Source: Paraburkholderia sp. HP33-1 (lineage in GTDB: Bacteria; Pseudomonadota; Gammaproteobacteria; Burkholderiales; Burkholderiaceae). Taken from it: 64,000 nucleotides of DNA. The stretch lies in NCBI RefSeq assembly GCF_021390595.1, contig NZ_JAJEJR010000004.1, positions 1-64,000 of the forward strand, in the 5' to 3' direction. Numbering within the stretch: position 1 is the stretch's first letter; each line of letters opens with the position of its first letter. Shown piece by piece: positions 45,349 to 54,123 of the stretch. The position numbers were made by a program, and so were the translations under genes. Below the pieces are notes generated by a model, which was given only the letters and a program-made list of their open reading frames with translations, did no database searches and had not been told where the DNA came from.

Positions 45349-46785
45349 TTACCGCAGTTCAGCGCCTTCATCGGCCGGAAGACGGATGAACGCGGCCACT
45401 GACAGACAGCTCAAGGCCCCGACGATAAAGAACGTGATCGGAAAATCGCTCATCGTCAAATGCTCTGCACTATGCCCATGAGCCCGCGCAGTGATCGTCA
45501 AGCAGGAAGTACATAGTGCAACACCAAAACTCATCGACGTCTGCTGCATCATAGTCGAAAGTGCTGTTGCCTTACTCATAATAGCCGTCGGAATGCCGGA
45601 AAATCCGACCGTATTCATCGTAATCATTCCAAGCGAGTTGACGATGCCCCCCATGAATAGCACAGCGCACATGAAATAAATTGACATGTCAGGCGAAAAC
45701 AAACCATAGGTAGCAAATGCAGCACCAGAAAATACACTCGCTGCAATCATAAGAGGCTTCACTCCGAATTTACTAATAGCCCGGCGCATGATTGGGCGAA
45801 TTCCAAAGGCACCAACCGAAAGCCAAGCGCTCGTCAATCCCGATTGAATAGGCGTGAATCCCACGCCGATTTGCAAAAGCAGCGGAACGAAAATAGGAGC
45901 CGAACCAACCGCTATTCTTAACGGCATACCACCGATATTTGTTATACTAAATGCTTTATATCCGAAAAGGTTGAGCGGAATGATCACGTCAGAACGATCT
46001 CGGCTATAGATCCAATAGGCGATCGCCGCCACTATACCGATACTCGTCGCGAGAATTGTAAAGCTCAGAGGAACAAAATTGTGCCCGATAGTTTCCAGGC
46101 CGCAGACTATCCCTGAAAGTCCGATCGCCATCAGAACGAAACCAGTGCGATCGAATCGCTCGGTTTTTTCCGATCGTGAATCCGGCACGAACCTTAGCGA
46201 CAACAAGATTCCCAAGAGGCCGAAAGGTACGTTGAGCAGGAATATCCAGCGCCATGACGTCAGCGTGACGATGAAGCCTCCGAGAAGCGGACCCAAGACA
46301 CGACCGACGGTCCCCGGCACGGTAAACCACAACATCGCCATTACCAACTGCGCAGGCGGGATGCTGCGCAAGAGGATCAACCGTCCAACCGGCACCATCA
46401 TTGCGCCGCCGAGGCCTTGCAATATCCGAAACAGAACGATTTGAGTGATAGAGGTTGCGGCTCCGCACAGTGCCGACGCTAGCGAGAATATCGCGACTGC
46501 CGAACAGAAAACACGACGGGTACCGAAGCGATCCGTGAGCCAGCCGCTCGCGGGCAGAAACAGTGCCAAACTCAACATATACGCGGTGACGGCGAAGTTG
46601 AGGTGAAGTATCTCAACATTCAGCGACGCAGCAATCGACTGAAGCGCCGTACCCAGTATCGATGTATCCACTGCCTGCAAAAACATCGGCACAGCGACGA
46701 TCATAGGAATCAGTCGCGTCTGCCAGGAGAAAGACGCCAACTTTGTGTCCTGTTTTTTTGCCAGGGTTATTCTTTCGTCAATCAT
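45349..46785 (-). CDS. MFS transporter, DHA2 (14-TM) family
   Basis: 478 residues with the drug:H+ antiporter-2 signatures: VPMFLQAVDTSILGTALQSIAASL, GWLTDRFGTRRVF (motif A), FRILQGLGGAMMVPVGRLIL (motif B) and VLGPLLGGFIV (motif C). About fourteen hydrophobic segments are seen. DHA2 members export drugs or organic compounds, though some import. Its ATG overlaps the stop of the DctP gene (ATGA), so the two are cotranscribed and translated together. That context suggests a role with the solute-binding protein rather than antibiotic efflux. Confidence 0.9.
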   Translation of the reverse strand: MIDERITLAKKQDTKLASFSWQTRLIPMIVAVPMFLQAVDTSILGTALQSIAASLNVEILHLNFAVTAYMLSLALFLPASGWLTDRFGTRRVFCSAVAIFSLASALCGAATSITQIVLFRILQGLGGAMMVPVGRLILLRSIPPAQLVMAMLWFTVPGTVGRVLGPLLGGFIVTLTSWRWIFLLNVPFGLLGILLSLRFVPDSRSEKTERFDRTGFVLMAIGLSGIVCGLETIGHNFVPLSFTILATSIGIVAAIAYWIYSRDRSDVIIPLNLFGYKAFSITNIGGMPLRIAVGSAPIFVPLLLQIGVGFTPIQSGLTSAWLSVGAFGIRPIMRRAISKFGVKPLMIAASVFSGAAFATYGLFSPDMSIYFMCAVLFMGGIVNSLGMITMNTVGFSGIPTAIMSKATALSTMMQQTSMSFGVALCTSCLTITARAHGHSAEHLTMSDFPITFFIVGALSCLSVAAFIRLPADEGAELR

Positions 46786-47855
46786 CGAATCATCTCGCGC
46801 TTTGCCATCTGACGCCTATAAATGTCGAGAATTTCGGGATCGTAGTTGCGGAAGAATCTCTGCCTGACGGGCTCTGTCATCGCTTCCATCTTTGCAATCT
46901 CTTTCGGCGAGAGGCTATAAACAATCATCCCGTGATGTTCCAGTGTTTCACTGTCCGCCTTCGCCTGTTCTCGAATCAGATCGCGCTCGTAGGACCCTGC
47001 TTCCACCGCCGCTTGTTGTAAAACATTTCGATCCCGGACCGACAACCTCAGCCATACCGCGGAATTGGCAACGACGGCAATTGCGCTATAGGAATGATTC
47101 GTTATCGTCACGGCCGATTGAACGTCATACAGGCGTCCGACCACGATTTGTGAGTAAAAATTGTCTTGAGCCTCCACTCGCCCCGACTCGAGAGCCTTAT
47201 ATAGATCGGAATACTGAATACCGACGACCTTGGCACCCAAAGCCTTAAACGTCTCGACGAATGCCGGTTCCGGAATTACACGAACCGTACGGTCCGTCAG
47301 ATCATTGGCGTGTTTGAAAGACCGCCCCGACGTCGTGATCTGCCGGAATCCATTTTCCCACCATGCGAGACCGATCAGTCCATGGCCCTGGAGACCCGAC
47401 ATCAATTTCTTCCCGAAGGGACCGTCCAGCAGTTCATGGGCCTGGCTATCGCTGTGGACCACGTAGGGAAGGTCCATGATTTCGAACTCAGGTTCGACAT
47501 GACGCAGTGCCGGCGTAACCAGCAGCATAAGATCTGGGGCACCAGGACCACCCTCTTGCAATGTCTTGATCTGATCTTCGGGCGATCCCGGAACCGTCGC
47601 CCCACTCACTGTCACGGCCAGGCGGCCGTTGGATCCTTCGTTCACGAGTTCCGCGAACTTGATCATGCCGCGCACCGTAGGTTGATCGGAGTTCAAGTGA
47701 GACCGATATTCCATGATCGTGAGCGTTTGGACAGGTTGAGCATGTGCCCATAGAGGCTGCGCAACCAAAAGCGTTCCGAACAATGCCCCGGTAACGTCAT
47801 TGCAAATTTGGTTCAGTGACCAGCCTGATTTGAAACGCGCGAATCGCTTCATCAT
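46782..47855 (-). CDS. TRAP transporter substrate-binding protein (DctP)
   Basis: 357 residues from ATG 47855 (CAGGAAAC upstream). A signal peptide ends at AHAQ. The DctP fold is clear: PGAPDLMLLVTPALRHVEPEFEIMDLPYVV, LLDGPFGKKLMSGL, LAWWENGFRQITTSGRSF, and VRVIPEPAFVETFKALGAKVVGIQYSDLYKALESGRVEAQDNFY with the carboxylate-binding arginine. Normally it works with DctQ and DctM membrane proteins, but neither is present; instead it overlaps a DHA2 MFS gene. The ligand is probably an organic acid. Confidence 0.9.
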   Translation of the reverse strand: MMKRFARFKSGWSLNQICNDVTGALFGTLLVAQPLWAHAQPVQTLTIMEYRSHLNSDQPTVRGMIKFAELVNEGSNGRLAVTVSGATVPGSPEDQIKTLQEGGPGAPDLMLLVTPALRHVEPEFEIMDLPYVVHSDSQAHELLDGPFGKKLMSGLQGHGLIGLAWWENGFRQITTSGRSFKHANDLTDRTVRVIPEPAFVETFKALGAKVVGIQYSDLYKALESGRVEAQDNFYSQIVVGRLYDVQSAVTITNHSYSAIAVVANSAVWLRLSVRDRNVLQQAAVEAGSYERDLIREQAKADSETLEHHGMIVYSLSPKEIAKMEAMTEPVRQRFFRNYDPEILDIYRRQMAKREMIR

Positions 47856-48573
47856 GTTTCCTGCATTCTTCAAGACGGTGAAGTGACGGTATAGATGCGT
47901 TGTGGACGGCACATCTATTCATTAATCGTTCCGACGACGGGGCCCGCGATCGTCATTGCCAAAGCGATGATCACAGCTCAAGTGAGCACCATATTCATAA
48001 AGACCCAAATGACGCACGAAGACGATCGTCGAAGTATCAGCATTACCGCCCTTCCGACCGAACAACCACGTTGAACTCCTTCTTCATGACTCACTCTTCG
48101 GCCCACGTCAATCGCGTTTCATCCCATCCCAAACCCAAACCGGCGTCGTTCTATTCCGAAAACGTTTGCGAAATATCCACCAGTGCCAGCAAGAGTGCAT
48201 CGTTCAAGAGCAACTCTCCACGGGCCGAGGAACAATTCACGCGGATCAGGTAAGCCAAAAATTCAGCAAAACGATCATTACACTGATGGCCGCCATGACG
48301 CTGAGCGCCAGCGGCACCGCGATATCGAATAGCGGCAACGTACCGGGCATGACCTCAAGATATCCGACCATTGTTGGAGCCCGACATCTGCTATCGCACG
48401 GATATCAACTCGAACTTCACTCGCTTCGCTGAAATCCGGCATATATCAAAAAATTTTGCAGCAACGGCCTGACACAAGATAGTGGAAATGCGAAATACAA
48501 CCTCGCTCACGTGAATCGATACATCCAAGGTGACTCATATGCCCCCTCTATCTTGCTTTCCTTTTATGTAGAT
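47856..48573. other. Long gap with a short hydrophobic remnant
   Basis: No intact gene was recognised in about 720 bases. A minus-strand frame at 48246-48371 encodes 41 residues including a hydrophobic helix (FDIAVPLALSVMAAISVMIVLLNFWL). This could be a relic of a transporter membrane subunit, but it is too short to assign. Confidence 0.4.
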
Positions 48574-48605
48574 AAAAAAGGCTACGTCACCTATGCAACG
48601 TAGCC
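48574..48605 (-). terminator. Rho-independent terminator
   Basis: On the minus strand GGCTACGT and ACGTAGCC form an 8-bp stem around a 10-base loop, followed by TTTTTT. It lies 53 bases after the stop of the DoxX-like gene at 48658 and ends that two-gene unit. Confidence 0.85.
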
Positions 48606-48657
48606 AACCCTCACTCCAGTACATCAATTGAAAATTCTGTAAATCGGATTTTCTGAC

Positions 48658-49167
48658 TTACGCGACGTCATGCTTGAAGATGTTCGGCAACTTCTTCCAG
48701 TCGGCGATACGACCGATGGTCGGCTTGAACGTCATCATCGGGAAGTAGTACTTGATGTACCACACCATCAGGATCAGATTCATGTACAGACAGCCGACGC
48801 CCATGTAGGGCGTCAACATCTTGTCGAACCGATGGTTCAACACGATCGCGTTGTACCAGACCACGAACGACACCGGCAGCAGCATCAGCAGGCCCACGGG
48901 TACGAAGCAGCCGGTAATCAGGCAAATACCGCCCAGGATTTCGCAAATCTTCACAATATGGAAGAAGTGCGTGTGAACCATCGTGACCAGCAGTTCGTTC
49001 GATGCGTGCAGCGTGCCGAACGGTTGCGGGAAGATCGGGGCGTGACCCGTAGCCACGAGCCAATAGCTTGTGCCGCTGACGCACATCCACCCGCCGAGAT
49101 ACAGGCGACAGAACAGGAGAATCACTTTGCCAACGAGTTGCGGCATCGTTTTCTGATCGTTATCCAT
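48658..49167 (-). CDS. DoxX-like inner-membrane protein
   Basis: 169 residues with four hydrophobic helices: VILLFCRLYLGGWMCVSG, FHIVKICEILGGICLITGCFVPVGLLMLLPVSFVVWYNAIVL, and YMNLILMVWYIKYYF. The pattern resembles DoxX/DoxD family proteins, which are quinone-linked or of unknown role. It follows the NTF2-like gene by 19 bases and is followed by a terminator. Two further DoxX-like proteins are encoded at 53298 and 54124. Function is unknown; a link to oxygenase-driven catabolism is inferred from location. Confidence 0.7.
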   Translation of the reverse strand: MDNDQKTMPQLVGKVILLFCRLYLGGWMCVSGTSYWLVATGHAPIFPQPFGTLHASNELLVTMVHTHFFHIVKICEILGGICLITGCFVPVGLLMLLPVSFVVWYNAIVLNHRFDKMLTPYMGVGCLYMNLILMVWYIKYYFPMMTFKPTIGRIADWKKLPNIFKHDVA

Positions 49168-49186
49168 TATCTACACTCTTTATTGG

Positions 49187-49711
49187 TTATTGCGCAGCCT
49201 TGACCGGTACTTCCACTTTCGCCGGAGCAGGGACGCTGGTCTGTGCGACACGATCGTGGCGGATGATCCAACCCGACCCGCTGATTTCGTAGATATCGAC
49301 GACGTCTTGCGCAGACTGACCGCGCGCGGCTTCGATCGTTTGGAATACCGCGACGTCGTTACCTTCGACGATCAGTTTCTTCACCGTATGCGGGATCGGT
49401 TCGCCGTCCTGGTGATCGATCGTGTTGGGCGCCTTATCTACGGCATTCTCTGAAAAGTACGTCTTGTACGCATCGACACCCTTACCCTGTCCGTAAGCCT
49501 CGTTCATGAACTCCGTCACGATTTCATGCGGTAGCTTGCCGGTGCCAGCGTGCCAGTGCCAACGCGGGTCTGAGTGGAGTTGGTGAGCGATCTGGAGGAT
49601 GAACAAGACGCCCAGAAGCGCGGTGATCACCCGTCCCTGCAAACTGTCGAGCCACGCGTCTATACGCGGCGCAGTGCTATTCGAGGAGAGATCCTCTTGG
49701 TTGACCAACAT
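49187..49711 (-). CDS. Membrane-anchored NTF2/SnoaL-like protein
   Basis: 174 residues from ATG 49711, preceded by an excellent AAAGGAGG. One transmembrane helix (VITALLGVLFILQIAHQL, residues 28-45) is followed by an NTF2/SnoaL-like domain (IVTEFMNEAYGQGKGVDAYKTYFSENAVDK through VFQTIEAARGQSAQDVVDIYEI). Such domains act as isomerases, hydrolases or binding pockets. It heads a two-gene unit with a DoxX-like protein and is divergent from a porin. A proline/valine-rich tail ends the protein. No substrate can be named. Confidence 0.72.
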   Translation of the reverse strand: MLVNQEDLSSNSTAPRIDAWLDSLQGRVITALLGVLFILQIAHQLHSDPRWHWHAGTGKLPHEIVTEFMNEAYGQGKGVDAYKTYFSENAVDKAPNTIDHQDGEPIPHTVKKLIVEGNDVAVFQTIEAARGQSAQDVVDIYEISGSGWIIRHDRVAQTSVPAPAKVEVPVKAAQ

Positions 49712-50301
49712 CCTGCCTCCTTTGAGAGCATTTTTATGAAAAGAGGAACACGTAGCCCGCATTTTTGTATGCAATTTAGCCTACTGAATTGTATGGTCGG
49801 CCGACGAATCATGTAAACGCCGGGAAAACCCCCAATGCTCAATCCAGCGCAACCTAGCGCGGCAGCGTCGCCGATCACAGCCTGAGCTGTAGCTCGTAGC
49901 CAAGAGGCACTCGCTTTGGCCACTAGCCAGCCAAGGCGTTGGCCGAACATGTGGGGAATGACCGAAACCGGTGATCCGGGTCGGCCTCGTGGGCAAGAGG
50001 CACGGTCCACTTACGTCGGGCAAGCGGCATGACACCGCTATCGGAAGTTCGGAGAGTGTGGAACGCCACGCTCCCCTTCTTCTGATATTTGCTTCGCTCT
50101 CCTACATGAATCAGATGCATAAGTCGTTCTTATGGATCATCCAGGGAATACCCTTTGGACACAACAGTTTTTAAATACCTACCATCCGGTAGGCATAATA
50201 GAATATTATTATGCATTCGTACCGTCGCCGCAGACTGCTCCCCAGTTGCAGGGTGGTCCGCACTCTACGAATAAATATCAAATACGTAGGAGATACTTGA
50301 A
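49712..50301. promoter_or_regulatory. Divergent control region of NTF2-DoxX unit and porin
   Basis: This 590-base gap has no recognised gene. Near the porin it contains a perfect palindrome GCATAATA-GAATAT-TATTATGC at 50193-50214 and, just before it, CCTACC-ATCC-GGTAGG. The first resembles the palindrome upstream of the GntR gene. Promoters for both directions presumably lie here. Confidence 0.5.
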
Positions 50302-51396
50302 TTGCGTAAACTGCTCATCAGCGGCGCTGTTGCCGCAGCATTCGCGCCTGCAGCGCACGCGCAGAACAGCGTGACCCTGTATGGCGTTGCCGATACGTTT
50401 GTCGGCTACTTCGCTAACTCGACCGGACAACACGCCATCAGCTTGAACAGTGGCGGTGCCGGTGGATCGCGCTGGGGCCTCCATGGCTATGAAGACCTCG
50501 GTGGCGGTCTTTCTGCAATTTTCACCCTTGAAAGCGGCTTCAACATCAACAACGGCACGTCCGGCCAAAGTGGCCGCCTGTTCGGTCGCCGCGCCTTTGT
50601 CGGCATCAACAGCGAGCTATACGGTCAACTGATCGCCGGTCGCCTGCAAACGATGGGTTACGATTGGGGCGGCACGTTCGATCCGATGTTGCTCGCACCG
50701 GGTTCGCCGCTCGGTTCGGTGGGGGGGGAAAGCCCTCGTCCGTGGCTGTACAACATGCTGCAAGACCCGGCACGCTCGGACAACTCGATTCAGTACTCGT
50801 CGCCCGAGTTCCACGGTTTGAGCAGCACCGCTACGTACTCGTGGGGTGACAACCAAGGCCTGCAAACTGCGCAGCATTTCCAGTTGGTCACCGTCCGTTA
50901 TCAGAACGGTCCGCTGCTGACTGAATACGGTTTCGGCCACAGCCTGCAACCGTCTGCTGCCGTTGCTCGCAACACGTACGAAAACGTGCTCGGCATTCGT
51001 TACAACCTGAACTTCACGGAACTGTACGCTACGGGTCAGATCCGTACGAACGATCCTGGCCGAGTGGACAAGGGTTGGCAATTCGGTTTCACGGTGCCGA
51101 CCGGCCCCGCTGGCACGATCCGCGTCTCGTATGGTGGCCTGAGCGATCAGAATATCGGTCCTGACGGCAAGCAGTTGACCACGAACAACTTCTACGGTAA
51201 CTGGATCATCCGCTCGGCGGCTATTGGCTACACGTATTCGCTCTCGAAATCGACAATGCTCTATGGCTTCTACAAGAAACTGTGGAACAGGGGCATCGCG
51301 AACCAGGCAATCTATCCCCCGGGCGGTCTGGGTGCGCCGGCCGGCTTACACACCAACGTGACGGCAATTGGCTTGGGCATGGCAACCCGTTTCTAA
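50302..51396 (+). CDS. OmpC-type porin with TTG start
   Basis: 364 residues. The signal peptide (LLISGAVAAAFAPAAHAQ) is followed by NSVTLYGVADTFVGYF, GLHGYEDLGGGLSAIFTLESGF, RRAFVGINSELYGQLIAGR and the C-terminal IGLGMATRF typical of Burkholderiales porins. The start is TTG, supported by AGGAGA 10 bases upstream; no ATG is available that keeps the signal peptide. It probably admits the substrate of the neighbouring oxygenase operon. An IS3 relic begins about 40 bases after the stop. Confidence 0.92.
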   Translation: MRKLLISGAVAAAFAPAAHAQNSVTLYGVADTFVGYFANSTGQHAISLNSGGAGGSRWGLHGYEDLGGGLSAIFTLESGFNINNGTSGQSGRLFGRRAFVGINSELYGQLIAGRLQTMGYDWGGTFDPMLLAPGSPLGSVGGESPRPWLYNMLQDPARSDNSIQYSSPEFHGLSSTATYSWGDNQGLQTAQHFQLVTVRYQNGPLLTEYGFGHSLQPSAAVARNTYENVLGIRYNLNFTELYATGQIRTNDPGRVDKGWQFGFTVPTGPAGTIRVSYGGLSDQNIGPDGKQLTTNNFYGNWIIRSAAIGYTYSLSKSTMLYGFYKKLWNRGIANQAIYPPGGLGAPAGLHTNVTAIGLGMATRF

Positions 51397-51437
51397 TGTC
51401 AAATGAACTGCCATAGAAATCCTCGACAGAAATGAGT

Positions 51438-52594
51438 GCTAGTGTTTCGGAGCAATCTTCCCAATGCGAGTGGGAGGTTGGCGATGAAGCGCAAGCACTA
51501 TTCGGTAGAGCAGATCGTGGCCGCGCTCAAGCATGCCGAGTTGGGCATGCCGGTGGCAGACCTGATTCGGCAACCAGGTATCTCGAGCAGACGTGTTACA
51601 GTTGGAAAGAGCAGTACGCGGACCTGGAATCGAACCAGGTCCGCGTACTCAAGCGGTTGCAGAACGAGAATGTCCGGCGCAAGAAGCTGCTCGCTGAGCT
51701 CGGCCTGGACATGGTAATCCTGCGGGATATCGCGACAAACAAGTGGCTCCGCCCAAGCTGAAAAGGCAGGCCGTGAGCTACATCGTGGATCACTACGGTC
51801 TCAACACGCAGCGGGCGTACTGCTCGGCGCAACACGCGCGCGGCGCCTTCTACTTGCGTCAAGGATTCCCCAGACAGCGGTGCGCCATCGCATGCGCGAG
51901 ATCGCACAGACCCGTGTGCGATACGGCTACCGGCGGGTGCACGTGCTGCTCAAACGCGAAGGCCGGTGCGTGGGCTGCGACTGGGTCTACCGGCTCAACG
52001 CTTAAGAACAGTTGCAAACTGCTTGGGCGACGCAGATTGTTCGTGTCGCGCCGCGAAGGGTGCATACCAAGGCGCCTCGATGAGGTCTCAAGTCTCGACT
52101 TCGTGACTGACCTGTTGGCAGACTGAACGCGCCTGCGGGCCCTGACGGTCGTGCACGTTTTCAGCCGCGAAGCGCTCGCCATCAAGTTGGAAAGCGCCTG
52201 CGAGCGGACGACGTCGTATCGGTGTTGAACCGGTTGGTAGCTCAACGTCGGGCGCCCCGCTTCATGTCGGCCGATAACGGTAGCGAGCTCTCCGGTCGTC
52301 TGCTCGACATGCGGGCGTATCACCACAAGGGTGCAGGTCGACTTCGGCCGCCCCGGCAAACCAACGGCAAACAGCTTCATTGAGACGTTCAATGGCTCAT
52401 TCCGGGACGAACGCCTGAATCTGCACCGGTCCGAATCCCTGGTTGAAAGCAAACACTAGATTGAGGCTTGCCGCCGGGACTACAGTCAGACTCGGCCTCA
52501 CATGGCGCTCAAGGATTTGACGTCGGGTGAATTCGTCCAGCAGTATAGCCTTCCCCCTATGGTCGAAGGCTCATGAAAGACCGGACACTAACGC
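51438..52594 (+). pseudogene. Degenerate IS3 family element (IS407-like)
   Basis: Ends GCTAGTGTTTCGG (51438) and CCGGACACTAACGC (52594) bound about 1.16 kb. OrfA begins MKRKHYSVEQIVAALKHAELGMPVADLIRQ, shifts frame near 51580 and continues YSWKEQYADLESNQVRVLKRLQNENVRRKKLL. OrfB is broken into several frames: AVSYIVDHYGLNTQRA, RVHVLLKREGRCVGCDWVYRLN, then NSFIETFNGSFRDERLNLH. The enzyme cannot be made. The end sequence matches the relic at 44707 in opposite orientation. Confidence 0.8.
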
Positions 52595-52789
52595 TTTGGC
52601 GTGTCCTGGTCCAGAGCAGTTCACAGCCCTCTTTAGCCGCAGCTACAAAACTGTCCAATCCTGCCGGGTCGGATCAAAGGTAATTTTTGGGCATTCCTTG
52701 ACCGTAGGTCTATCGCCAGCGGCCCAGCGCCCGCCTGCACTATTTCTCTATTCAAGTTGCCCTGCGAACTCGTCTCAGCACATGAGGCG

Positions 52790-52890
52790 ACGAAAAAATT
52801 GTACAGCCTTCTCGATACCGGGACGATCAGTTGAACGATTCGTAATGGGGGATCATCCGACCATTGCGGATGTCGCCGCATGTTCCTGAA
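52790..52890 (+). pseudogene. Glutathione S-transferase fragment
   Basis: Two frames together give KKLYSLLDTGTIS and ERFVMGDHPTIADVAACS, a pattern very like the C-terminal helix region of bacterial glutathione S-transferases (FLVGDHPTIADVAA). The rest of the gene is missing, and the frame breaks within the fragment. It lies between the IS3 relic and a terminator. Confidence 0.5.
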
Positions 52891-52891
52891 T

Positions 52892-52921
52892 TGCACCTGC
52901 ACCTGCACCTGCACCTCCACC
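52892..52921. repeat. Hexanucleotide tandem repeat
   Basis: Four perfect TGCACC units at 52892-52915 are followed by one variant TCCACC unit. It lies directly after the glutathione transferase fragment, outside any intact gene. Such a tract may vary in copy number by slippage. Confidence 0.7.
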
Positions 52922-53044
52922 TCAAAGGCAAGTATCCCTCGAACCTTATACGAACTTGCCGTATGGCTCAGACACGTCGCAGCCCTTCCGAAATTATTCC
53001 GATGCCTACTCCGGTCAGTTATTGACTGGTCGAAAACCAAAATG

Positions 53045-53076
53045 AAAAAAGCCCGGAGAGCTGCCTCCGGGCTTTT
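53045..53076 (-). terminator. Rho-independent terminator of the oxygenase operon
   Basis: On the minus strand AAAAGCCCGGAG and CTCCGGGCTTTT pair as a 12-bp stem with a 6-base loop, followed by a T-run (TTTTTTC). It lies 22 bases after the last gene of the operon that starts near 59995. The mirror-image A/T ends may also stop transcripts from the plus strand. Confidence 0.9.
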
Positions 53077-53097
53077 CAGAATAGCCACCACAGCAGC

Positions 53098-53286
53098 TTA
53101 GGCTTCGCCCCTGATCCTGTCGCGGATAAGCACGAAGATGAAAAGTAGCCATGAAATGCCGAGACCGAAGTAGTCGAAGTTGCGCAGCGGACGGTAGTCC
53201 GCCCAACCCCAACCCGTCGAGCCGTCGATGGCCAGCAGCGTCAGAGCGATACAGATGGCGATTGCGATCCAGGTATTCTTTTTCAT
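53098..53286 (-). CDS. Small inner-membrane protein (copy 2)
   Basis: 62 residues with two hydrophobic helices, WIAIAICIALTLLAIDG and YFGLGISWLLFIFVLI, joined by GSTGWGWADYRPLRNFD and ending in RDRIRGEA. It resembles the 64-residue protein at 53917-54111 (GSTGLGYTEYRELRARDMFGLAIPW, RDRRKG). Each follows a DoxX-like gene by 11-12 bases, so the pair forms a repeated module. No family name is known to me. It is the last gene before the terminator at 53045-53076. Confidence 0.7.
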   Translation of the reverse strand: MKKNTWIAIAICIALTLLAIDGSTGWGWADYRPLRNFDYFGLGISWLLFIFVLIRDRIRGEA

Positions 53287-53297
53287 GCAAATGCTCC

Positions 53298-53816
53298 TTA
53301 AGCCGTTTCCTTTACTTCGACAGACACGCCGACCAAGCTCGGGTTGGCGTTCATCAGGCCACCCTTACCCTTCAGGTTAAATCCCTTCCAACCGTCCCAT
53401 AACCACATCGGATTCAGGCTCGGACGGAAGCATGCCGCCATGTAGCCGCTATACGCGAGCAGGAGCAAACCGTTCATCAGCAGTTCTTGCGGGCCCGAAA
53501 ACAATTGACGCGGCGTCGCTGAAATGAACGTATTTAGCCAGAAAATAGTGACAGTGGTCGGCATTTCGAGAATCAGAGTCAGAAGAACAAAACGGTTCGT
53601 CAAAAGCAGGAAACCATAAATCGCCTCCATATATTTGACCCAGTGATACATACCAATTGCGTCGGCACCGGCCAGATACTCACCGGCGAGCCCCGGTACC
53701 ATCGGCACGTAGCCGTCGATTACGAATCGAATGCCCGAGAAAAAAAGGTGTGCGCCGAAATAAAGCCGAAGCCACGTAATGACGTACTTCCAAGGGGAAG
53801 AATTTGCGCTTTGCAT
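53298..53816 (-). CDS. DoxX-like membrane protein (copy 2)
   Basis: 172 residues. ATG 53816 (MQSANSSPWKYV) is chosen because it aligns with MQGLNSPPWKYA of the paralogue at 54124-54636; an upstream ATG at 53876 is open but unsupported. Four hydrophobic segments and shared motifs (WLRLYFGAHLFFSGIRF, PRQLFSGPQELLMNGLLLLAYSGYMA, WDGWKGFNLKG) show a duplicated family with a DoxX-like fold. It is followed by a small membrane protein gene. Its role may be in electron transfer to or from the quinone pool or in membrane handling of a hydrophobic substrate; both are inference. Confidence 0.7.
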   Translation of the reverse strand: MQSANSSPWKYVITWLRLYFGAHLFFSGIRFVIDGYVPMVPGLAGEYLAGADAIGMYHWVKYMEAIYGFLLLTNRFVLLTLILEMPTTVTIFWLNTFISATPRQLFSGPQELLMNGLLLLAYSGYMAACFRPSLNPMWLWDGWKGFNLKGKGGLMNANPSLVGVSVEVKETA

Positions 53817-53916
53817 AGGAGAATATTTCCGAGAAGTTAATGCAGCACTGCGACGAAATATGCCTGTGGCAGGCATATCCCAAAGGGGGTGGTCCAGACC
53901 ACCGCCTGAGAGCCCG

Positions 53917-54111
53917 TTAAACGATGCCTTTGCGACGATCGCGAATCAAAACGACGATGACGCAAATCCAGGGAATTGCTAGGCCGAACATATCGCGCGC
54001 GCGCAATTCCCGATATTCGGTATAGCCTAGTCCTGTGGATCCGAAGAATACCCAGCACGTCATGATCAAGCAGCAGACGAGGCCGATATAAAGATTCCGA
54101 TTGCTTTTCAT
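53917..54111 (-). CDS. Small inner-membrane protein (copy 1)
   Basis: 64 residues with two predicted helices (YIGLVCCLIMTCWVFFG and MFGLAIPWICVIVVLI) and a basic tail RDRRKGIV. It is similar to the protein at 53098-53286, including the central GSTGxGxxxYRxLR pattern. It lies 12 bases after a DoxX-like gene, with which it probably forms a complex. Function unknown. Confidence 0.7.
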   Translation of the reverse strand: MKSNRNLYIGLVCCLIMTCWVFFGSTGLGYTEYRELRARDMFGLAIPWICVIVVLIRDRRKGIV

Positions 54112-54123
54112 TTGCGCTCGCCC

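Noticed and set aside
52892..52921. Gene encoding a QVQVQV repeat protein
   Set aside because: The hexamer tract lies outside any intact reading frame with a ribosome site and follows a pseudogene scrap.
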